NCBI GenBank assembly: GCA_017619935.1
Contig: JAFZRJ010000011.1
Location: 1-51,700 of the forward strand
DNA length: 51,700 nucleotides
From: Muribaculaceae bacterium
Lineage (GTDB): Bacteria; Bacteroidota; Bacteroidia; Bacteroidales; Muribaculaceae
Direction: 5' to 3'
This document shows, one piece after another, positions 8,815 to 15,886 of the stretch. Position numbers and translations under genes: made by a program. Position 1 is the stretch's first letter, and each line of letters begins with the position of its first letter. The notes under the pieces are model-generated. The model saw nothing but the letters and a program-made list of their open reading frames with translations. It had not been told where the DNA came from and searched no databases.

Positions 8815-9810
8815 TTAAGGCACTGCTATCTTGTCCAGAATTTCACTGATAATTTCGTCGGCGGTGATATTGTTGGCCTCAGCTTCGTAGCTCAAGCCCA
8901 TGCGGTGGCGCATCACATCGTGGCACACAGCGCGCACGTCCTCGGGAATCACATAACCACGGCCTTTGAGGAAGGCATAAGCCCGTGATGCCAATGCCAT
9001 ATTGATAGACGCACGTGGTGATGAGCCAAACGAAATCATGCTCTTCAGATCATTCATGCCAAAGTCCGACGGGAAACGTGTTGCAAACACAATATCCACA
9101 ATGTAACGCTCTATTTTTTCATCAATGTATATCTTTTGGACAATGCTGCGTGTTTCAACGATATCGGCTGGCGTGACAAGTGGCTGGACCTGTTTTTGCT
9201 CGGGAGCAATATTCATGCGAATGATTTGTGCTTCCTCGGCTTTCGAAGGATAACCAATCACCACTTTCATCAAGAAACGATCGACCTGGGCCTCGGGCAA
9301 TGGATAAGTGCCCTCTTGCTCGATGGGATTCTGCGTGGCGAGCACCAAAAACGGCTCGTCTAGTTTGAACGTCTGCTCCCCGATGGTCACTTGACGTTCC
9401 TGCATGGCCTCCAACAAGGCGCTTTGAACCTTCGCCGGTGCACGATTGATTTCATCAGCCAATACAAAGTTGGCAAACACCGGGCCTTTCTTCACCTCAA
9501 AACGCTCCTTCTGCATGCTGTAAACCATGGTTCCAATGACATCGGCCGGCAGCAAATCGGGGGTAAACTGAATGCGATTGAAACGGGCATCGATGAGCGA
9601 AGCCAGAGTCTTAATGGCCAGTGTCTTGGCCAAACCGGGAACACCTTCAAGCAAAATGTGTCCGTTAGCCAATAAAGCTATCAGCAATGAATCAACAAGG
9701 TGCTTTTGACCCACAATGGTCTGGTCCATACCCTGTTTAATCATATTCACAAAGTTGCTTCGACTGGCTATCAAGTCGTTAAGCTCTCGAATATTTACTG
9801 TCTCACTCAT
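8815..9810 (-). CDS. MoxR-type AAA+ ATPase
   Basis: A 331-residue AAA+ ATPase of the MoxR (APE2220-like) group. The Walker A motif GVPGLAKT is at 56-63, Walker B Val-Leu-Ala-Asp-Glu at 116-120 and sensor 1 Ala-Thr-Gln-Asn-Pro at 158-162. A C-terminal lid domain follows. It probably works as an ATP-driven chaperone that matures or remodels the vWA proteins encoded downstream. It is the first gene of the bat string. A well-matched promoter lies at 9872-9903, giving a leader of about 55 nt. Confidence 0.94.
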   Translation of the reverse strand: MSETVNIRELNDLIASRSNFVNMIKQGMDQTIVGQKHLVDSLLIALLANGHILLEGVPGLAKTLAIKTLASLIDARFNRIQFTPDLLPADVIGTMVYSMQKERFEVKKGPVFANFVLADEINRAPAKVQSALLEAMQERQVTIGEQTFKLDEPFLVLATQNPIEQEGTYPLPEAQVDRFLMKVVIGYPSKAEEAQIIRMNIAPEQKQVQPLVTPADIVETRSIVQKIYIDEKIERYIVDIVFATRFPSDFGMNDLKSMISFGSSPRASINMALASRAYAFLKGRGYVIPEDVRAVCHDVMRHRMGLSYEAEANNITADEIISEILDKIAVP

Positions 9811-9871
9811 TTCTTTTATATAAATTGTGTCATTAAAATTTCTGTTGTTCCATCCTCATTCAATGGTGTTG

Positions 9872-9903
9872 CAAAATTATTATTTTACTTCCTTATCACA
9901 CAA
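9872..9903 (-). promoter_or_regulatory. promoter of the moxR-bat operon
   Basis: Read on the minus strand, TTG (9901-9903) is followed after 21 nt by TAATTTTG (9872-9879), a full match to the Bacteroidetes -7 element TAnnTTTG. Transcription should begin near 9866. The rest of the 9811-10017 gap shows nothing else. Confidence 0.7.
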
Positions 9904-10017
9904 GAAATGCTAGTTAAATAAACAAATTTTAAGTTACAATTGTTAAAGCCACCGCCATTCCCATTCGCCACAAGATAACAGCTTTCTAATTATTAATTGT
10001 TAATTACGATTTATCAA

Positions 10018-10048
10018 TTGCCAGTTAGCAATTAATATAGTACCTTTG
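10018..10048 (+). promoter_or_regulatory. promoter of pheS
   Basis: TTG at 10018-10020, 20 nt spacer, TACCTTTG at 10041-10048. The expected transcription start near 10054 lies downstream of the ATG at 10046, which rules that codon out as the pheS start. Confidence 0.75.
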
Positions 10049-10072
10049 CATGATATTTTACACTCTACAATC

Positions 10073-11110
10073 ATGTTAATTGACAAGATAGAAGCCCTTA
10101 AGGGTCAAATCGAACAACTGAAGGCCGATAACGAGGCCATGCTCGAAGAACTGCGCATCAAGTATCTGAGCAAAAAAGGTGAAGTAGCAGCTTTGTTCAA
10201 CGAGTTCAAAACAGTTGCGCCTGAACAAAAACGTGAAATGGGCCAGCGACTGAATGAACTTAAAAACCTGGCCACTGAACGCATCAATCTCTTGAAAGAG
10301 AACTTCAAGGCCCAAGAAAAAGAGAAAAACAGAATCGACATCACTCGACCGGCATTCCCTGCGCAACAAGGAACACGACATCCCATTTCGGTCGTGCGGA
10401 AACAGATTATCGACATTTTCTCCCGGCTGGGATTCACCCTGGCCGATGGACCTGAAGTTGAAGACGACTGGCATGTGTTCAGCGCTCTGAACTTCGCTCC
10501 TGATCATCCTGCTCGCGACATGCAAGACACCTTCTTCATTGAGCAAAACAATGATGATGTGACCCGTAACATTGTGCTTCGCTCTCATACCAGCAGTGTG
10601 CAAGTACGCACAATGGAAAGCAAGCAACCGCCCATTCGCATCATCTGCCCAGGACGTGTCTATCGCAACGAGGCCATCACCGCTCGTGCACATTGCTTCT
10701 TCCATCAAATCGAAGGATTGTATATCGACAAGGGTGTCACATTCGCCGACCTGCGACAGGTGTTGCTCAACTTCGCGCAAGAACTCTTCGGAACCGACAC
10801 CAAGATTAGACTGCGCCCCAGTTACTTCCCATTCACCGAGCCTTCGGCCGAAATGGATGTTTCATGTATGCTGTGTGGTGGCGAAGGCTGCGGTTTCTGC
10901 AAGCATACCGGATGGGTGGAGATTTTGGGTTGTGGAATGGTTGACCCCAATGTGCTTGAGGCAAGCGGCATCGACAGCAAGGTTTACACCGGATATGCTT
11001 TCGGACTTGGTATTGAGCGCATCACCAACCTGAAGTACATGGTTAAGGACTTGCGTATGTTCAGTGAGAATGATGTGCGCTTCCTTAACGAGTTCAAAAG
11101 CGCCCATTAA
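10073..11110 (+). CDS. pheS: phenylalanine--tRNA ligase, alpha subunit
   Basis: A 345-residue class II aminoacyl-tRNA synthetase subunit. The N-terminal coiled coil (about 1-85) binds tRNA. The catalytic part contains the Arg-Ser-His-Thr-Ser segment at 170-174, the motif 2 region Pro-Gly-Arg-Val-Tyr-Arg-Asn-Glu at 193-200 and Phe-Gly-Leu-Gly-Ile-Glu-Arg-Ile (motif 3) near the end. A Cys-rich segment (Cys-Met-Leu-Cys, Cys-Gly-Phe-Cys) precedes motif 3. It pairs with PheT, which is not in this window, to charge tRNA-Phe. The start at 10073 is chosen over 10046 because the promoter -7 element overlaps 10046. Confidence 0.96.
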   Translation: MLIDKIEALKGQIEQLKADNEAMLEELRIKYLSKKGEVAALFNEFKTVAPEQKREMGQRLNELKNLATERINLLKENFKAQEKEKNRIDITRPAFPAQQGTRHPISVVRKQIIDIFSRLGFTLADGPEVEDDWHVFSALNFAPDHPARDMQDTFFIEQNNDDVTRNIVLRSHTSSVQVRTMESKQPPIRIICPGRVYRNEAITARAHCFFHQIEGLYIDKGVTFADLRQVLLNFAQELFGTDTKIRLRPSYFPFTEPSAEMDVSCMLCGGEGCGFCKHTGWVEILGCGMVDPNVLEASGIDSKVYTGYAFGLGIERITNLKYMVKDLRMFSENDVRFLNEFKSAH

Positions 11111-11125
11111 TAAACGACACAAACG

Positions 11126-11169
11126 ATGCGAGATGCGCCTGCAACATCGGCAGTGCATCTCGCATTTTT
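11126..11169 (+). terminator. intrinsic terminator after pheS
   Basis: A perfect 11-bp stem (11126-11136 with 11155-11165) is followed directly by a T-rich run. It lies between the pheS stop and the nth start. Confidence 0.85.
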
Positions 11170-11183
11170 CATTTTATATCAAC

Positions 11184-11819
11184 ATGACTATCAAAGAACG
11201 CTATCAAGGTGTACTGGATTATTTCCAACGCACACAACCCGAACCAACCACCGAACTGGAATACAGAAACCCATTTTCGCTGTTAGTCGCTGTCATGCTT
11301 TCGGCACAATGCACCGACAAACGGGTCAACATGGTCACTCCCGCCCTACTCGATGCATTCCCCACACCGGCCGCCATGGCTAACTCGACAGTCGATGACA
11401 TTTATCAATACATCAAAAGCGTTTCTTACCCCAATAGCAAAGCGCAACATCTCCAACAGATGTCACGAATGCTCACCGATGAGTTCAATGGTTGTGTGCC
11501 CGACACTATGGAGCAGCTTACAAGCCTGCCCGGTGTAGGTCGGAAAACGGCCAACGTAATGCTCGGGTTGGCTTTCGGCAAAGCGGCTATAGCAGTAGAT
11601 ACTCACGTCTTCCGCGTGTCTAACAGGCTCGGCCTGGCCAACGGGAAAACACCGCTGGAAGTTGAACAGACGCTTACCCGGCACATCCCGGCAGAGTTGC
11701 GATTCAAAGCCCATCATTGGATCCTGCTCCACGGACGATATGTGTGCAAAGCACAGCATCCCGACTGTCTCAACTGTGCCATCACACAGTGGTGCAAGAC
11801 ATTCAAGAAAACGAAATGA
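11184..11819 (+). CDS. nth: endonuclease III
   Basis: A 211-residue base-excision repair glycosylase/AP lyase. The helix-hairpin-helix LPGVGRKTAN holds the catalytic lysine at 121. The catalytic aspartate is in Ala-Val-Asp-Thr-His at 139. The C-terminal [4Fe-4S] ligands are Cys188-x6-Cys195-x2-Cys198-x5-Cys204, exactly the Nth spacing. It removes oxidised pyrimidines and nicks the abasic site. The longer open frame starting at 11064 runs through the pheS end and its terminator, so the ATG at 11184 is the start. It lies just after the pheS terminator, so it relies on read-through or an unseen promoter. Confidence 0.96.
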   Translation: MTIKERYQGVLDYFQRTQPEPTTELEYRNPFSLLVAVMLSAQCTDKRVNMVTPALLDAFPTPAAMANSTVDDIYQYIKSVSYPNSKAQHLQQMSRMLTDEFNGCVPDTMEQLTSLPGVGRKTANVMLGLAFGKAAIAVDTHVFRVSNRLGLANGKTPLEVEQTLTRHIPAELRFKAHHWILLHGRYVCKAQHPDCLNCAITQWCKTFKKTK

Positions 11820-11834
11820 ATGGTTGAACAACAA

Positions 11835-11876
11835 AGGCGCTCGGCATTTCCACAATACCAAGCGCCTCCTTTTTTC
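11835..11876 (+). terminator. terminator after nth
   Basis: A 7-bp stem (11835-11841 with 11861-11867) is followed by CCTTTTTTC. It lies between two convergent genes. On the other strand the hairpin is followed only by TTTGTT, so it is weaker there. Confidence 0.75.
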
Positions 11877-11921
11877 GCGGTTATTTACCGTTATGTTTTA
11901 ACCCGAATCGGTCATTAGGAT

Positions 11922-12413
11922 TTAATACTCTATTTTATCGGTCTTTTCGGTCCATTTGCGGAAATGATCGATGGCATGTTCATCTTCAATGTGAACACAT
12001 GGAATGCTACGTTCTAACGATGGTGTATCAATTTCTTCATAGATAAAGTTATCGTCGAAACCAATTTCTTGAGCATCCACCTTGGTGTTGGCGTAATAGA
12101 TGCGTTTCACCCCAGCCCAGTAGAGTGCGCTCAGGCACATGGGGCATGGTTCGCAACTACTATAGACGACGCAACCATCTAATTTGAAATTATGCAAACG
12201 CCCACATGCACAACGTATTGCGTTCATTTCAGCATGGGCAGTGGGGTCATTGTCGAGGGTAACAGTGTTGTTTCCCGTTGAAATCACTTCTCCGTCTTTT
12301 ACAATCACGGCACCGAAAGGACCGCCACCTTGGTCTATGCTGTTACTGGCCAAGTCACATGCCATACGGATATACCGCAAATCTTGGTCATTCAATACGA
12401 TTTTTTTGTCCAT
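11922..12413 (-). CDS. guanine deaminase-like nucleoside/nucleobase deaminase
   Basis: A 163-residue zinc-dependent deaminase of the cytidine deaminase-like fold. The catalytic His-Ala-Glu is at 60-62 and the zinc-binding Pro-Cys-Pro-Met-Cys at 89-93. The later stretch with Gly-Phe-Asp-Asp-x-Phe-Ile-Tyr closely resembles Bacillus-type guanine deaminase (GuaD), which converts guanine to xanthine. TadA-type tRNA adenosine deaminases share the motifs, but the GuaD-like C-terminus and family resemblance favour purine salvage. It converges on nth. No clear TAnnTTTG promoter is visible upstream. Confidence 0.85.
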   Translation of the reverse strand: MDKKIVLNDQDLRYIRMACDLASNSIDQGGGPFGAVIVKDGEVISTGNNTVTLDNDPTAHAEMNAIRCACGRLHNFKLDGCVVYSSCEPCPMCLSALYWAGVKRIYYANTKVDAQEIGFDDNFIYEEIDTPSLERSIPCVHIEDEHAIDHFRKWTEKTDKIEY

Positions 12414-12467
12414 AATACTTAATATTTGTTAAAAATAAACTTAAAAACGACATTTTTCGCTAACAAC

Positions 12468-12500
12468 TTGTGTTATAACGAAAAATACTCACTACATTTG
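12468..12500 (+). promoter_or_regulatory. promoter of a short plus-strand RNA
   Basis: TTG at 12468-12470 and TACATTTG at 12493-12500, a full -7 match, with a slightly long spacer of 22 nt. No plus-strand gene follows; only a 60-nt stretch and a terminator do. Confidence 0.55.
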
Positions 12501-12505
12501 CATGT

Positions 12506-12570
12506 GTGTTTTTCATGGTATTAGATTTAAGGTTTGTGAAGGCCCTCGTGAGAGTCCCTTCACTTTTTTT
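12506..12570 (+). ncRNA. candidate small RNA between def and the deaminase gene
   Basis: A stand-alone transcription unit. The promoter -7 element ends at 12500. About 30 nt of unstructured AT-rich sequence with a TTAGATTTAAGG segment follow. Then comes a strong hairpin (12536-12542 with 12557-12563, plus an inner CTC/GAG pair) and seven T residues. It encodes no plausible ORF and faces into the convergent def gene. The RNA would be about 60-65 nt. The family is not recognised. It could also be a transcription fragment or attenuator relic, but nothing downstream on this strand needs one. Confidence 0.5.
12536..12570 (+). terminator. terminator of the small RNA
   Basis: A GTGAAGG/CCTTCAC stem, extended internally by a CTC/GAG pair around a short loop, is followed by seven T (12564-12570). 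The T run is only on the plus strand, so it does not serve def. Confidence 0.8.
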
Positions 12571-12594
12571 ATCTAATCCACCATAAAACTGCCT

Positions 12595-13164
12595 TTATCG
12601 CTTCGTTTTGGTATACGCGCGAGTGCGATAACTGCAATTCACATTACCCTTGACAATGTTATTGAGTTTCGCACGAACAAGCTGCTTGCGGATGGGAGAA
12701 ATACGGTCAACAAACACAGTTTGGAACAAGTGGTCGCACTCGTGCTGGATGACCCGCGCCAGATAACCCTCAAAATCCTGCTCGTGAGTCTGCCAGTTTT
12801 CATCGGTCCATTTCAAATGTATCTTTTCGTGACGTGCCACAGACTCGTGAATGCCGGGGACACTCAAGCAACCTTCTTCACGCGATGTGGTTGGTACCGA
12901 TTCATCAATCGTAATTTCGGGATTGATCAGCACCATGCGCACATCTTTCAATTCGGGTAAATCTTCCGACAGCACATCTACATCGATATAAACCAATCGC
13001 AAACTCACCCCCACCTGAGGCGCAGCTATGCCAATGCCATCGCTGGCATACATCGTTTCTTTCATGTTTGCTATCAACTCAGCCAGTCCAGGATAGTCTG
13101 GCGTCACCAATTGGGTCGGCGTACGCAACACCGGATGTCCATATAAATAAATGGGTAGGATCAT
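12595..13164 (-). CDS. def: peptide deformylase
   Basis: A 189-residue metalloenzyme that removes the formyl group from the initiator methionine of new proteins. All three motifs are present: GIAAPQVG at 45-52, Glu-Gly-Cys-Leu-Ser at 97-101 (metal ligand Cys99), and His-Glu-Cys-Asp-His at 141-145 (two metal-binding His, catalytic Glu). It is the third gene of rho-ruvX-def, 24 bp after ruvX. Confidence 0.96.
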   Translation of the reverse strand: MILPIYLYGHPVLRTPTQLVTPDYPGLAELIANMKETMYASDGIGIAAPQVGVSLRLVYIDVDVLSEDLPELKDVRMVLINPEITIDESVPTTSREEGCLSVPGIHESVARHEKIHLKWTDENWQTHEQDFEGYLARVIQHECDHLFQTVFVDRISPIRKQLVRAKLNNIVKGNVNCSYRTRAYTKTKR

Positions 13165-13188
13165 GTTTACAACATATTACAATATTGA

Positions 13189-13620
13189 TTAGGGATTTTG
13201 AATGTCACTCTTTGTCGAATTCAGATAATCATTGAGAATGATAGTGGCCGCCATGCTGTCGACACGAGCCTTGTCACGTCGGTCGCTCTTTTTCACGCCA
13301 CCATCCAACATGGCCTGATGAGCAATTGTCGACGTAAATCGCTCGTCGTACATGACAACGGAAATCTGCGGGAGAGCCTTATTGAGCTGCCGCAGAAATG
13401 GCTCTATGTAACGCATGCTCTCACTGGGCTGGCCATTGAGTTGAGTGGGCAATCCCACAACAATGCGCTCAACCGGCTCACGCGCCACATAGTCCATAAT
13501 GAATGGCAACAATTCATGAGTGGGAACAGTGCCTAGCGCGGTAGCGACTATCTGCAACACATCTGTCACTGCCACGCCTGTGCGTTTCCGCCCATAATCT
13601 ATGCCCAATATTCGTCCCAT
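13189..13620 (-). CDS. ruvX: RuvX/YqgF-type nuclease
   Basis: A 143-residue RNase H-fold protein of the YqgF family. It shows the Gly-Ile-Asp-Tyr-Gly start of strand 1 (Asp8 as a catalytic residue), a Val-Gly-Leu-Pro segment, and Asp-Glu-Arg-Phe-Thr-Ser later. Family members are linked to Holliday junction resolution and to rRNA 5' processing. It lies 9 bp after rho and 24 bp before def on one strand, so all three are probably co-transcribed. Confidence 0.93.
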   Translation of the reverse strand: MGRILGIDYGRKRTGVAVTDVLQIVATALGTVPTHELLPFIMDYVAREPVERIVVGLPTQLNGQPSESMRYIEPFLRQLNKALPQISVVMYDERFTSTIAHQAMLDGGVKKSDRRDKARVDSMAATIILNDYLNSTKSDIQNP

Positions 13621-13629
13621 TGCAAATCA

Positions 13630-15651
13630 CTATTCATTCTGCATGTTCAACAAGAACTCCTCATTGTTACGCGAACGCTCCATGCGCTCCTTGATGAACT
13701 CCATCGCTTCGACCGAAGTGCGATCACTCAAGAATCGCCGTATAATCCACATCTTGTTGAGGACATCCTTAGGCAGAAGCAAGTCGTCGCGACGAGTACT
13801 CGAAGCCATCACATCCACAGCGGGGAAGATGCGCTTATTGCTCAACTTGCGGTCGAGTTGCAATTCCATGTTACCTGTTCCCTTGAATTCCTCAAAGATG
13901 ACTTCATCCATCTTTGAACCCGTTTCGGTCAATGCCGTAGCGATGATGGTGAGACTGCCACCATTCTCAATATTGCGAGCTGCTCCAAAGAAACGCTTGG
14001 GTCGCTGCAACGCATTGGCGTCAACACCACCGGTCAAAATCTTGCCCGATGCAGGGGCAATCGTGTTATAGGCACGCGCCAGACGTGTGATACTGTCAAG
14101 CAAAATCACCACATCGTGGCCACATTCCACCATACGCTTTGCTTTGGAAATCACCAAATCAGCGATTTTTACATGGCGGTCGGCGGGTTCATCAAAAGTG
14201 GATGCGATAACTTCGGCCTTCACACTGCGTGCCATGTCGGTCACCTCCTCGGGACGCTCATCAATGAGCAAAATAATCATGTAAGTCTCGGGATGGTTTT
14301 CGCTGATGGCATTGGCGATGTCCTTCAGCAAAATGGTCTTACCCGTCTTGGGCTGAGCGACAATCAAGCCGCGCTGGCCTTTACCGATGGGAGCGAACAT
14401 ATCCACCACACGTTGTGAGATGGTAGGACGAGTCTTGCTCACAAGGTCAAATTTTTCTTCGGGGAACAGAGGCACCAAATGCTCAAACGGCACACGGTCA
14501 CGCACATATTCTGGCGTGCGGCCGTTAATAAGTCGAACATCACACAGCGGGAAATATTTCTCACCTTCGCGTGGTGGACGTATGTTGCCCTCTATCACGT
14601 CGCCAGTCTTGAGGCCATAATTCTTGATTTGCTGCTGAGAAACATAAATGTCATCGGGCGAATTCAAGTAATTATAATCGCTGGAGCGCAGGAAACCATA
14701 TCCATCGGGCATGATTTCAAGCACACCGGTACCGTCAAGAATTCCTTCAAAATTATATGGAGAAGCCATGTATGGGTCAGCCATTTCAAGCTGAGCCTGC
14801 TGCTGGGCAAGTTGATTCTTTTTGTTCTTCTTGTTCTTTTTGCCCTGTTGCTGAGGCTGTTGTTTGACTCCCTGGGGTTCCTGAAGAAGAATCGGAGCCT
14901 TGGCGGCCTCTTCAACACGACGACGACGCTCTTCATCGGCTCGGCGCGCTGCTTCCTCACGTTCTTCGGGTGTGCGAGGCTTAAAAGTCTGCCCGCCACC
15001 AGCCTTGAAGAACGAACCTAACGAAACCTCTCGCTTGCTCTGAATGTCGGCAGTGTCGGCTGCTTGAATCGGTTGTCCAACCGGTTCCTGCTGTGGCTGG
15101 ATGTCTTGTTGTTCAGGATTCTGTTCGGGCGCTTTTTCGCTATCAACAGGTGCTGGCACTTGCTCCACCTTTGATTCATCGGGATTTTCATCGCCAGATG
15201 GTTGCTCTACCACATTTTGCTTGCGTGGACGGCCACGACGTTTTTTCGGGCTTTTGGTTTCCACTGCAGGCTCAGCTGTGGATTGTGGCTGCTCTTCAAC
15301 AGGAGCGACAACACTCTCTTCAGTTTGATTGTTTTCGATAACAGCAGGTTCTACACTCTCTTTTTTCTCTGCATTGTCGTCCGAAGAACGACCACGCTTT
15401 CTCTTAGGAGCGGACGTTGTCTCCGACTCATCATTATTATCCTGCTTTTCTTCTTTTTTGCGAGTCTTGCGAGTCTGATTACGCTTGGGTTTAGCATCTA
15501 CTTTTTTGCTTTCATCGATAGCTTGCTGGTCTATAATTTGATACACCAGTTCATCCATCTTGAGCGAATCAGCCTTCTTAATACTCATTGATTTGGCGAG
15601 TTCACGCAATCGTTCCTCGCTCATCGCATTTAATTCATTAATATTGTACAT
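13630..15651 (-). CDS. rho: transcription termination factor Rho with a long disordered insertion
   Basis: A 673-residue hexameric RNA helicase. The Rho N-terminal helical domain is at about 1-48, the cold-shock RNA-binding domain at about 303-375, and the RecA-like motor carries Walker A QPKTGKT at 433-439 with [11 protein letters not shown] later. Between them lie about 250 residues of low-complexity Glu/Gln/Lys/Pro sequence, making it far longer than the E. coli protein (419 aa). The insertion contains an AT-hook-like KKRRGRPRK at 136-144 and a Lys/Asn block near 271-279. Start 15651 is chosen over 15714 because it begins at the conserved Tyr-Asn-Ile-Asn-Glu-Leu. The leader from its promoter is about 150 nt. 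Confidence 0.95.
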   Translation of the reverse strand: MYNINELNAMSEERLRELAKSMSIKKADSLKMDELVYQIIDQQAIDESKKVDAKPKRNQTRKTRKKEEKQDNNDESETTSAPKRKRGRSSDDNAEKKESVEPAVIENNQTEESVVAPVEEQPQSTAEPAVETKSPKKRRGRPRKQNVVEQPSGDENPDESKVEQVPAPVDSEKAPEQNPEQQDIQPQQEPVGQPIQAADTADIQSKREVSLGSFFKAGGGQTFKPRTPEEREEAARRADEERRRRVEEAAKAPILLQEPQGVKQQPQQQGKKNKKNKKNQLAQQQAQLEMADPYMASPYNFEGILDGTGVLEIMPDGYGFLRSSDYNYLNSPDDIYVSQQQIKNYGLKTGDVIEGNIRPPREGEKYFPLCDVRLINGRTPEYVRDRVPFEHLVPLFPEEKFDLVSKTRPTISQRVVDMFAPIGKGQRGLIVAQPKTGKTILLKDIANAISENHPETYMIILLIDERPEEVTDMARSVKAEVIASTFDEPADRHVKIADLVISKAKRMVECGHDVVILLDSITRLARAYNTIAPASGKILTGGVDANALQRPKRFFGAARNIENGGSLTIIATALTETGSKMDEVIFEEFKGTGNMELQLDRKLSNKRIFPAVDVMASSTRRDDLLLPKDVLNKMWIIRRFLSDRTSVEAMEFIKERMERSRNNEEFLLNMQNE

Positions 15652-15804
15652 ATATAAATAATGTGTATGTATCCAGTTTTCATGCACGCAACAAAACATT
15701 GCGTTACGCATCATAACATGTGATGTGAAAAAAAATTATCGACAAAAAGTGTGATTGTAATTGTGACCCTTTCTCATTAATAGGTCTAGAACTGAAAACT
15801 GATG

Positions 15805-15834
15805 CAAAATTACAATTATTTTTTGAATTGGCAA
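15805..15834 (-). promoter_or_regulatory. promoter of rho-ruvX-def
   Basis: On the minus strand, TTG (15832-15834), a 19-nt spacer and TAATTTTG (15805-15812). The predicted leader of about 150 nt before the rho start is long for this window, which would leave room for rho autoregulation. Confidence 0.7.
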
Positions 15835-15886
15835 TATTTCATCTACAAATTTTCAGCAAATCAGGAAAAATGCCTAATTTCGCACT

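Noticed and set aside
10076-10780. Minus-strand ORF of 234 codons opposite pheS
   Set aside because: pheS is certain from its motifs; the antisense translation shows no recognisable domain.
15875-15882. TAATTTCG as a promoter for the CCA/MGMT fusion gene
   Set aside because: It has one mismatch and no TTG at the right distance, so I do not list it as a promoter, though its position would imply a leaderless mRNA.
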